Below, piece after piece: positions 55,549 to 64,000 of a DNA stretch of 64,000 bases; position 1 is the first letter of the stretch, and each line of letters starts with the position of its first letter. The translations under genes were made by a program, and so were the position numbers. A model generated the notes under the pieces. The model saw nothing but the letters and a program-made list of their open reading frames with translations. It searched no databases and had not been told where the DNA came from. Origin of the DNA: Lasiosphaeria ovina (lineage: Eukaryota; Ascomycota; Sordariomycetes; Sordariales; Lasiosphaeriaceae); contig JAULSN010000004.1 of assembly GCA_033439765.1 (NCBI GenBank), positions 1,622,001 through 1,686,000 of the forward strand, written 5' to 3'.

Positions 55549-56389
55549 AAGGTACGTTATCTGCACTGTAAGGTGGGTACGGCAGTGATGGACAGTGCGT
55601 AGCCAAGTTAGTCCAACGCGGGAAAAGGTCGGTTGGCAGCGGCTGGGTTAGGGTTGTGTCAGATCAGAGGCAGCAATGATCGAACTGAACAAAAGCAAGC
55701 CACTTGAAGATGAGATCCTCACAATCTTATCACTAGGTGCCTTTCTATTTAGCTTTAAAAGTGGCGCCAGGTAGTCTCACTGATACATCCCTACTTTTTA
55801 TGAATAGGCTTCGATAAATTCTTGAACGTGCAACCAGCCCCCTGCCGGCCCCGCCAAAACTCTCTTCTTGGTGGTATTGCAATCGAAAGCGTCATCAAGA
55901 ATTTCTAGGACGTCCGACTCTCGAGATTTGGTTTCTGTAGACTGACGTTGAGGACTCCTACTCTAATGTATAATATCAAATTTGCCACCAGGCAGGAACC
56001 AAAAACCAGGGACTGGCGACTGGGAGCCATCTTGGACCTGAGCTCAGAGCTTCCCATAATAAGCAAGAGGTAGGTCCCAAAACAATTACGGATAGTGCCC
56101 ATGTGAAATACCCATATCAAACAGTACTCATAGTCCACCAAATTCAACGCTCGACTCCAAACCCAGCCATACAAAGGAGCAGTTTCATTGCGAGTTGTCC
56201 ATGCCTAAGATCTCTCTCTCCTTCCCTCTTGAGAGAGTTGTCAGGACGATTCCGTACGGGAGGTAGAATATCGAACCCATATCGTAATCTGGAGATGTTT
56301 GTTACCCAGGAGGTACAACCAAAGAGAGGAAATATATCTTTGAAGCAGTGACAGCATTATGATCATAATGATAAAACAAGGCAAGAATG

Positions 56390-56750
56390 TAACACTAACC
56401 CGAGTCAGAAGCACGTTGAGAATATACCAGAAAAGAATACGAATATAATTTTCAAGATAACGAGGTCATAACAGACAAATAATAGAGACATAACACAGAC
56501 GCGTTAAACAAGGCCACAACCGGGCCATAACAGACAAATTACCGGGACATAACACACCTAAACATGGAAGTCAAACAGTGACATAACTTGGCCATAACTT
56601 GGTCACAACTTGGTCATAACGAGGCCAGAACCAGATCATAACTAGGCCAGAACCAGGTAATAACCAGATCATCACAGAGCCATAACGGAGCCATAACAAA
56701 GCTATAACCAGGCCGGAACCAGGCCATAACAGACACATTAGACGACCACA
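56390..56750 (+). repeat. Degenerate CATAAC-rich minisatellite
   Basis: The hexamer CATAAC occurs about eleven times, mostly as GCCATAAC, GTCATAAC or GACATAAC, interleaved with CCAGAACCAG and ACTTGGTC words. The spacing is irregular, often close to 10-12 bp or a multiple. It is not a CRISPR, since there are no conserved repeats with unique spacers of equal size. It looks like an old, drifted tandem array. Confidence 0.7.
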
Positions 56751-56985
56751 GCAAGAACATATCGCAGACCTACCGACAACCTGTCATGCAAAAACTCGAA
56801 ATCTGAGCAACAAATGACCAACACTTGACCGTAACCTCGAGCAAGGTACCGCACAGAAGCTCCTGTCGCCCCCTCTAGGTTACGCCCCACGAGGAACTAC
56901 AAGACAACAGCCTCTTCTGATAAGCACACTGCTTCCGAACTGGTATCATCTCCGAGAAACAAGTAAGGTCCGACATCGACAATAA

Positions 56986-57008
56986 CCCCCCCCCCCCCCC
57001 CCCCCCCC
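56986..57008 (+). repeat. Homopolymer of 23 C
   Basis: Uninterrupted C run; the length may be affected by sequencing or assembly. Confidence 0.85.
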
Positions 57009-57544
57009 TCGAAATGGAAAGAAAGAGCTCATGAACTAGGGAAACCATAATATCACTGACAATCACACAGAAAAGAAAACTCATGCCGTCAAAGTTGTCT
57101 CAAAGTGAGCTCGAGGTTCTGGTCGTTATAATGTATCTATGGAATTTCCAAGAGGTATTTTCTGTTTCTGCCCCCCTTTACCTTTCTCCCAATGCCTCTT
57201 CCTCTCTGCAAATAAAATCCACACCGCCCGCCCGCCCGCTATCTAGGTATTTTCAGTTCTGCAAACTCGTAAAACAGACTCAGGAGAAAGAGAGAGGAAG
57301 ATGTTATCCTCGCCCCTGCTATACTGCTCATGGTATAAAGCGGATGCATGCCAATAGAGAGAACCCCGTTCCTTTTTTCCAACACACAGGGCCGGGCTCG
57401 TTTATAGGCCTGAAAAGGCGAGCGTGGAAACCCAGAACTGCCAAAGACAAAACTCCCAAAGAAATATACCTCCATCCATGATTTTTTTTACCGTGCCTAT
57501 TGCAGACCACGTATAAAAACAATGATAAGAAACCCCAAGCCAGG

Positions 57545-60500
57545 CTATTGTAAGAGGAGCGCCTCCATGTCCAACACGCCAAAGAGGTCTTCAATCTCCC
57601 TGGCAACCACCTTGAGCTCCTCGGCCACCTGTCCCGTGACGAGGGCATACGCATAGAGGAGAGCGTAGTCGCGTTCCTGGACATTGACCTGCATCAGCCC
57701 GCCCAGCTTGTCGTTGATGGTGGGTCCCGGGCCCGCAGTGTCCAACGGAGGGGCGTGCTCTTTCCGAAACTGGAAAATCTTGCCGAGAAGTCTATCCCGC
57801 ATCCCGGTCACGCTCGGCAGGGCGTCTGTGAGCGGGTACTCGAGCATTAGAGACGAGGCGAGGACCTGATACACGTGGCAGATGCGGTCGCAGAGCTGCT
57901 GGCGCTCGTCGGCTGTAAAGAGCAGCAGGGCCCGCTCGCCCTCAGTCAAGTGACCCTTACGCTGCGTGACGAGGGACATGGCGTAGAAGGCATCGAGGAG
58001 ACGGTGGGTGCATCGCATGAGGCGGGCGCACTGCTCCGAGGGAAACGGGCCACGGAGCTGGAACTCGGACGCCGCGCTGCCGCGGAGGACGTCGAGCCGT
58101 GCCGCATACTTTTGGAGCGCGGCTTGCTCGCCGGAGCGCAGGTAAGAGCGAGTGCAATCGCTGCGCAACAGTATCGCTAGCGGCCCGCGTTTCCAGATCA
58201 GTCCCATCTGTAGATACATCATGCTGAGGCCCTGCTTGAACTTCTTGCGTGCAGAGATGGGCCAAATCACGCGGCAGACAATCAATCCCCAGAGGATACC
58301 TGCCGTTACCGCCACGAAACGATGGAGAATAATCTCGCGGATGATAGGGTGCGTGCCGCCCTCGTCATCATCATCGTCCTCGACAGACTGGGATAGACTG
58401 TAGGCGTATAGGGTCGACACGTTGTAGGCGAGCAGCGTTATGCGACCCAATGGTGCCATTCCACGCGCCACTATCATCCAGAAGCTCCAGAAGGCCACAA
58501 ACCAGCCCAAGAAGACGAGGCCGACCGCATTGCCCTGCGTGATGGTCCAGTTCAAGCCCGAGGCTCCAACACCGATCAAGGTGCCCATGAACCTAGCCAA
58601 TCCCGTCGTGTTGGATGCGCCTACTGTCATGGAGCAGACAATCATAAAGGACAAGAGCCCCCACTCGCCCCTCCAGTGCCGGTAAGGCTCCCTAGTTTGG
58701 GGGATGAACGCGAAACTGGCCCAGAGAGTGGCTCCTATGCCAACCTTCAGACCGAAGCGTACTGCCATCGGGGTTAGCAAAGCGTCTTAGAACAATGACA
58801 TACTAGAGTCTCGCGCTTACTATCATCCCTAGCCAACTTCCTCAGCAGGCGGAGGAGCCTCTGAGATAGAGTTGCGACAACCTTGCTGGTCTGCGGTGTG
58901 GCCTCCCAGCTATACGTGTCCCGTCGCGCAACCATGGAGTCCGAGATTCCCCTGGGAATTGCGCTCTTCTTGATGGGCTTTATCAAGCTCTCTTGCTCTT
59001 CGGGGTCGTATGGCAGAGCCGGAAGCTTTCGACTGTCGTTAGACCCGCGCCTCCACCACAGAAGCCACTGCCAGGTCCGCGTTCTGTGTTCGTTGGCATG
59101 CTTCAGATCATCCAACACATCCAGATATTTCTGCATCTCTTCCCCAAAGGCTTGTAGACTGAAACTGAAGTGGCCGCAGGCGGCTGCCACTTCCTCAAAG
59201 TCGGCTTGAATCTGCTCTGACCTTGTTCGGCCCAGTTCAAGAGACTTGTAGAGCTCCCGCAGGGCGTTTGCTCTCGCCTCGTCGAAAAGCGACAAGGCGT
59301 CGGTGAGGCTCTGGCGGAAATGATCATTAATCGTTATTTCGTAATCGGGAGCCGAGCCAAAGGGAGGGTCTCGAAGGACCTCAGAAAGAGTATAAGCCAG
59401 TGATTTCATCGAAGGCCCCAGCAGAGCGATAAAGAGCTCAAAGATGTCAGACGGGTTGCGGAAAGTCGGTACGCTCGCGGCTGGTCCATCAGCCGGCGCA
59501 GGCCTGTTCTTGAGGCGAGACCGTTCATCGTCGTTGCTGTCTTCAGACAGCTCGTCAATCGACGACAGAACAAAGAATCGGTCCTTTCCACCGCTCTTGG
59601 GCATGTTTGGTGATCGCTGCATTGCTGAAGATGACATGGACGCGCCTGGGGAGAGCAAGGCAGACTCGGGATCAGTGGATTCCTTAAGCAGCGCAAACTG
59701 GGTATTGGCAGCGCTTCTCAGCCCGCCGATCGACTGGGCCAGGGTTTCCATGGACCTGACGACAGCTCTGTCAAGCCGGTACAGCCTCTCACGGCCGAGA
59801 AAATAGCGCTCAAACTTTGCCTCGCGGAGGTTCTTAGCCAGTTGAGGGTACACAGCGGTATAAGCCGACGACGCGGCGGCAAATTCAGACGACAGGAGAT
59901 CGTCTTCGGATCCGCTGAGAAAGCCGCGGGTAATCATGGCGAGCATGTCTCCCAGGGACGTAGAGGCCTTTGTCATAGACTGGCGCAGCAGGTCCACGGC
60001 AGAAACTCGCCAGACCAGTAGGTTGACGGCAGTGGTGGTCGTAATGCCCATGACGAGCATTTTGAAAATTTGGACAATCTTTTGGTTTGAAAAGACATTG
60101 GAAAAGACGGCCGTCTCCTTGGTGACAACGCCAATGACGGCCAGGGAGGCCAGAGTGCTGCCGACATCGACCAGCGGGTTGTTCATCTTCTGCTTGGCCC
60201 ATCCCATAAAACCGAAGCCTCCTCCAATAAACACAGCCAGGACCAATGCGTGGGCAAGGGGCACCATCTCCAGGACACTGCCAAACAGGACCGAGGTGCA
60301 CATGGACAGGATTGAGACGGCCTCGGCGTAGGCGACTGCGACACTAGCACAAAGTATGGCCTCGATCATGGAGCCCGCGGACCTAGCGGGGTGGAAGTAC
60401 ACCGTGAGCGTGGCAACCATGTGCTTGCCGTCGGGCTTACCCAGGAAGTCGGAGAGCGGCCACCAAAAAGTGGCCAGACTGGCCAGCGTGTAAGCCAGCG

Positions 60501-60918
60501 TGCACTTGAGCACGCCATGGCCCGTGGGCGTGTCCAGCCAAGTCAGGAGCTTTACGCCGGCAGCCCGAACGTTATGCGCGGCGGCGCGCCCTCGGTCGGA
60601 CACGGACTGGCCTGACGAGACGGGGAGGATGGTCGAGCCGTTGGCGCCGTCGCTCTGGTCGGAAGGGGCGGAACGCAGCGTGAAGACGCGCCGCGAGCGC
60701 TCGCCCGTCGCCGGGATGATGAATGTGCCATTGCGCAGCTTCTATCGCAAGCCCAGTAAGCACTCTGCAGAATCTCGCCGTGCCACCAACCCCCCAGGCT
60801 TGGCTGATCGACCACCTCCGCCGAGGAGGTGCAAAACAGGTGAGCTGCTTACATTTCTCTTGGATGGCCTCCGTGGCGGCCATTGGCCTGTTGAAGGCGC
60901 CGCGGCAGCAGAGCTCAT
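57545..60918 (-). CDS. BRE4-like aromatic-acid exporter family membrane protein
   Basis: Three minus-strand exons, 60918-60853, 60741-58821 and 58761-57545, give 1067 residues from MSSAAAAPSTGQWPPRRPSK. The first exon was found from a good GTAAGC donor and joins RN to KLRNGTFIIPATGE. Two blocks of about six hydrophobic helices each are seen. The first, about 95-250 (VLKCTLAYTLASLATFWW, ALVLAVFIGGGFGFMGWAKQ), matches the N-terminal ArAE/ER-transporter type domain. The second, about 664-830 (RFGLKVGIGATLWASFAFIP, LARFMGTLIGVGASGLNW, ITLLAYNVSTLYAYSLS), matches the FUSC-like half, followed by a DUF2421-type C-terminus (LLDAFYAMSLVTQRKGHL, DRICHVYQVLASSLMLEYPL). Yeast BRE4 affects brefeldin A sensitivity; related proteins export aromatic acids. 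The substrate here is unknown. Confidence 0.87.
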
Positions 60919-61605
60919 GTCATTCAAGCTAGCGGTTTCTTGCTCTGCAGCTCATAGCGAAGCTTGTTCTCAAAACCAACAGCAACTCGGCATCGACGCT
61001 GGGTGCCGGGTTATGGTCGTTAGATGGGTGGCACGCGACGTCGTAAGCTTGCTTTATTCCTATAGTAGAAGAAAGAAGCGGATAGGCAGCGCAGCAGCGC
61101 AGCAGGGCAGCCCCGGTTGCCGGGCTGTTGGGTGGTTGAGCAATTGGAGACGAGTTGGAGACTTTGGGTCGGGGTCTGTGCCCAGAATTCCCAGCTTTGG
61201 AAGGCATGACACTCCCGCATTATCCTTTGCCATCCTGCCTCTTCCAAAAGCAACTTCCCAGCCGACGACGGGATTAATTCTCCACTGGTAACTTGCCCGT
61301 TTAGTCTGAACTTCAAGTTACATTGGACACCAAGCGGGGATTTACTTGACTGAACTTAAATGACCCAAGTTGCTAAGCGGCTCTTGGGCTACGCTGTATC
61401 CGTAGTCTTAAGGTAACCTGGGTCGTTTCTGAGAGTGACGTAGCGGGCCAATCATCGTTTGCTATCGAGGCAAAGGACTTGAAAGCGAGGGCGGAAGGAG
61501 CTCTGGCTGCCCAGTGATATCTTGTTGGCACATTCAAGTTCCTATCCTACGAACAAGTGAGCCTACTCTGGACGGCAAGCTGTGACCTCTCTTATCTTTT
61601 GTGCT
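60919..61605. other. Divergent intergenic region
   Basis: Shared promoter of the BRE4-like gene (-) and the HAD hydrolase (+), with a GCAGCGCAGCA repeat at about 61086-61104. No gene is seen. Confidence 0.6.
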
Positions 61606-62771
61606 ATGCAGTATAGTAGCCCTCTCTTCCTACGACTCGCAGCAATGCGCACTCCTACTACTGGAGTGCGCAGGGCGGTCCGCCTATGTCTTGGCAACAG
61701 CCAGATGACGCTACCCCAACCCATTGATCACCCAAGACGCTCTCATCATTTTGCTACCTTGAACCCCTCCCAAAGCTGGATGCGGAAGTTCTCCCTCATG
61801 ATGAAGCCCGAGATGAGCCCCGCGAAGTTCGCGCCCTTGAGCAAACCGTTCCAGCCCGATGCAGACGCCCGAAAGCTGGAAGGTGTTGTATTTGACGTAG
61901 ACGGCACGTTATGGTGAGTCTTTTTTCCCTCTTGAAATATGTCGTCTTTTTGTCCCTTAATATTTTTATATTTTTATATTTTGTATCAATTGCCTTTAAG
62001 ATATTTATATTCTTAAAAAATGCCCTCATCTGCGTCTTGATGCCATATTAAAAAAAATACAAAGGCCAGCATAGCTGACACCGTGCCAGCGAGCCGCAAA
62101 CGTACATGTTCGCCGAGATGCGGGCTGCTCTCGGCATCTCCAAGGGGACCGACATCCTGGACCACGTGTACAGCCTGCCCACGGCAGAGGAGCAGCACCA
62201 CGCCATGGAGCTGATCCGCGGCATTGAGCGGACGGCCATGGCGTCGCAGGTCGCGCAGCCGGGGCTCGTGCGGCTGATGGAGTATCTGGACGAGCGCGGG
62301 ATTCGCAAGGGCATCTGCACCCGCAACTTCGACGCGCCCGTCAACAATCTGCTCAGCAAGTTCCTCGCCGGCAGCATCTTCGGCCCCATCGTGACGCGGG
62401 ATTTCCGGCCGCCAAAGCCCGACCCGGCCGGCATTCTGCACATCGCCCGCAGCTGGGGTCTGTTGCGGGAGAGCACCGGCGAGGCAGGCGTGCCTCTGTC
62501 CGACGAGGAGCAACGTCGGGCTCAAAACGTGGGGGCCAGCGCCGCCGATGATCTCGTGCCAACGCAGCGCGGAGACGCCGTTGCCGACGCGAGCGGGCTC
62601 ATCATGGTCGGCGACAGCATCGACGATATAACTGCCGGCCGACGGGCGGGTGCCAAGACTGTCCTGCTAGTGAACGACGTCAACCGATATCTGGCCGACC
62701 ATGAGAATACAGACTTGGTCATATCTCGGTTGGATGACTTGATAGAAGTCCTAGAGAATGGCCAGCTTTAA
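61606..62771 (+). CDS. HAD-superfamily hydrolase (subfamily IA-like), possibly mitochondrial
   Basis: Exons 61606-61913 and 62090-62771 (176-bp intron with an AT-rich middle and GCTGAC branch) give 329 residues. HAD motif I is GVVFDVDGTLCEPQT (Asp97 and Asp99), split by the intron inside the Cys codon. Motif II is GICTRNFDAPV, motif III is the Lys in RPPKPDPAG, and motif IV is MVGDSIDDITAGRRAG, so the catalytic set is complete. The alpha-helical cap lies between motifs I and II (YMFAEMRAALGISKGTDIL). About 95 residues rich in Arg, Ser and Thr precede the domain and look like a mitochondrial presequence, though several later Met codons could be the true start. HAD IA enzymes are mostly small-molecule phosphatases. 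The substrate is unknown. An insert (about 225-260) before motif IV is low complexity. Confidence 0.88.
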
Positions 62772-63325
62772 AGCGTGATTCGGGATACCAATCCATGTTC
62801 ACCTGCATCAATGGAAAGATACGCCACACCAAGCAAACCACTTCCCCTGACAAGTCTTGACCCTAGGTACAAAATACTCATGACAACTCCGCATGCGCCT
62901 TCAGTCTCTACCACTAGACACCACGAGAGGGAAATCGATACAGCGTCGGTTTCGTCTCCGTAATTAGTAGGTAGATTCAAGTCGATACACATAATTCTCT
63001 TTTTTTTTCTTTCCCGCTTTTCTCTTTCGCACATCAAGACGAGGCAAGAAGAGATATCAGATGATTTGCGACACGGTTACACTACGCCAACAAATGCTGC
63101 AGATGCACATTCATCATGTCGTCTCAACCAAGGAGGTAGCCAGTCAGAATGTCCAAGAAAAGCGTGCCGGGGGAACATGAATAACCTCTGCCATGAGGCA
63201 AGAGAAACATGAAGGTAATTTAATAATGTAAAGAAAAGAAACTGTTGCAGCGAGAAATTAGAATAGGGCTTTGATGCAAAGAAACACCGTCTCGAACGAA
63301 TTCTCCCAGCGCAACCAGCTCACAA
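62772..63325. other. Intergenic region between convergent genes
   Basis: 3' flanks of the HAD gene and of the partial gene at the right edge. Nothing else is seen. Confidence 0.6.
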
Positions 63326-64000
63326 TCAGAAGCTTCTCTCCAGAGGCGGCCCGACCGCAGCTTGCCGGCGGCTCTCTCTCCTGGGTTCCTCCGCGGTCGG
63401 CTGTCTTCGAAGCGGCGGCGGCGGTAGGGGGCCGGTTGGGATACCGGGCCGAAGTGGAAGAGAAAAGACGGCTCTATTTGCGCTCTGGGGGCCAGGAGGG
63501 CCGGGGGTTCGTTCTTCGCCTGCAACTTGCTGGCCGAGTCTCGGAATCGAGTTTGTCGTGACTACTCGTGGTCCCAGTCCCGGATGTACAGCCGGTCCAC
63601 CTGGGCGGCCAAGGCTGATTGGTCCGGTGCGTGTCGGGGATCGATTTGATACGCTGCCATATTGGTCACGAGGTGACACCATAGTCCCCAAAATGGGTAT
63701 CTCACCTGAAGTGGGGGTTTGCTGCATTGTGCTGTCTGTCTGCATCAAGAACGTAGGGGAGTCACTCGACCGCAAGAGCTCCTGTGTTGCTGGAGAGAGC
63801 TGGGGCGCCAGATGGGACTTGCGGTTATCCCGGTCCATCAAGCCACAAGCCCACTCTCTCAGGTCAACTGGAGTTCTCTTGGCCGCTTGGACGAACGGAT
63901 CTCGGTCCTGGTACTTTAGTTAGCTACGCTCCGTTTCACATTGGGGCAACAGGTTGGGTCCGCTTACAAAAAGCTCTTGGGGGGTCGGCCGCTGCTCGGG
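63326..64000 (-). CDS. C-terminal end of an unrecognised protein (partial)
   Basis: Two minus-strand exons are visible: 64000-63968 (entering from the right edge) and 63907-63326, joined by a 60-bp intron with a GCTAACT branch site. About 204 residues are seen, starting PEQRPTPQELFDRDPFVQAA and continuing KRTPVDLREWACGLMDRDNR. The rest is Pro/Ser/Arg/Thr-rich and probably disordered (SPRDQYGSVSNRSPTRTGP, PLPPPPLRRQPTAEEPRRES). No domain is recognised. The well-kept N-terminal part (about 1-45) is more likely to be conserved than the tail. Confidence 0.7.

Larger units (their letters stand above)
55340..57544. other. Intergenic region with repeats
   Basis: About 2.2 kb without a supported gene. 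The PRP6 promoter side holds several GGTAC elements and an 11-bp-arm palindrome (55526-55548). The middle carries the CATAAC-rich array (56390-56750) and a 23-C run (56986-57008). The right part is the 3' flank of the BRE4-like gene. Confidence 0.6.

Noticed and set aside
56225..56320. B-box-like GGTTCGATATTC on the minus strand
   Set aside because: The B box is imperfect and no cloverleaf or A box lies at proper spacing.
56390..56750. CRISPR-like regular repeats
   Set aside because: Repeat words are short, variable and unevenly spaced; the organism is a eukaryote.
2..64000. Secondary-metabolite or other functional gene cluster
   Set aside because: The genes are unrelated housekeeping functions with no synthase, pathway regulator or shared theme.

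Overview
This window is nuclear DNA of a filamentous ascomycete, most likely a Sordariomycete. Short GT..AG introns of about 56-306 bp carry CTAAC or CTGAC branch sites, and codon use favours C and G in third positions. The gene set is typical of Pezizomycotina: a group VI SLN1-type hybrid histidine kinase, an AXL2-like cadherin-fold protein, an ArAE/BRE4-like transporter and a DysF-domain protein. Genes sit about 0.3-2.5 kb apart. The species cannot be named from the sequence alone.

Layout, left half: end of an RGG-rich protein (1-481, +); F-box-like protein (2863-5301, +); SLN1-like osmosensor kinase (7835-11488, +); carboxymuconolactone-decarboxylase-like protein (12619-13350, +); small membrane protein (14038-14757, -); BUD32 kinase (15854-16672, +) convergent with the glutamate-cysteine ligase modifier subunit (16955-18017, -); AP-1 sigma adaptin (19176-19967, +); MAF1 (21355-22503, +); CCZ1 (24080-26704, +); secreted double-psi beta-barrel protein with His-rich, Kex2-bounded segments (28023-28919, -); EFM6-like lysine methyltransferase (31377-32458, -), divergent from AXL2 (33590-36535, +).

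Layout, right half: PP2C phosphatase PTC2/3 (38384-40551, +); mitochondrial KH/helical-repeat protein (41727-44351, -); DysF-domain protein (45027-46497, -); a complete PIF/Harbinger DNA transposon (47232-50865); small one-helix protein (51409-52049, +); PRP6 (52469-55339, -); BRE4-like transporter (57545-60918, -); HAD hydrolase (61606-62771, +); end of an unrecognised gene (63326-64000, -).

Most genes are housekeeping: tRNA modification (BUD32), Pol III control (MAF1), vesicle traffic (AP-1 sigma, CCZ1), splicing (PRP6), glutathione synthesis (GCLM), and stress signalling (SLN1, with PTC2/3 as a phosphatase that classically opposes the HOG MAPK pathway). They are not an operon or a biosynthetic cluster. 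The clearest accessory element is the Harbinger transposon. It has near-perfect 56-bp terminal inverted repeats, a TAA target duplication, and both the transposase and the Myb-like accessory gene intact. Other items worth a look are a tRNA-headed SINE-like sequence (about 26890-27245), a degenerate CATAAC-rich array (about 56390-56750), a 13-codon upstream ORF abutting the SLN1 start, and the His-rich peptides predicted from the secreted protein. Gene models were built by hand from splice sites and protein continuity; no database search was run.
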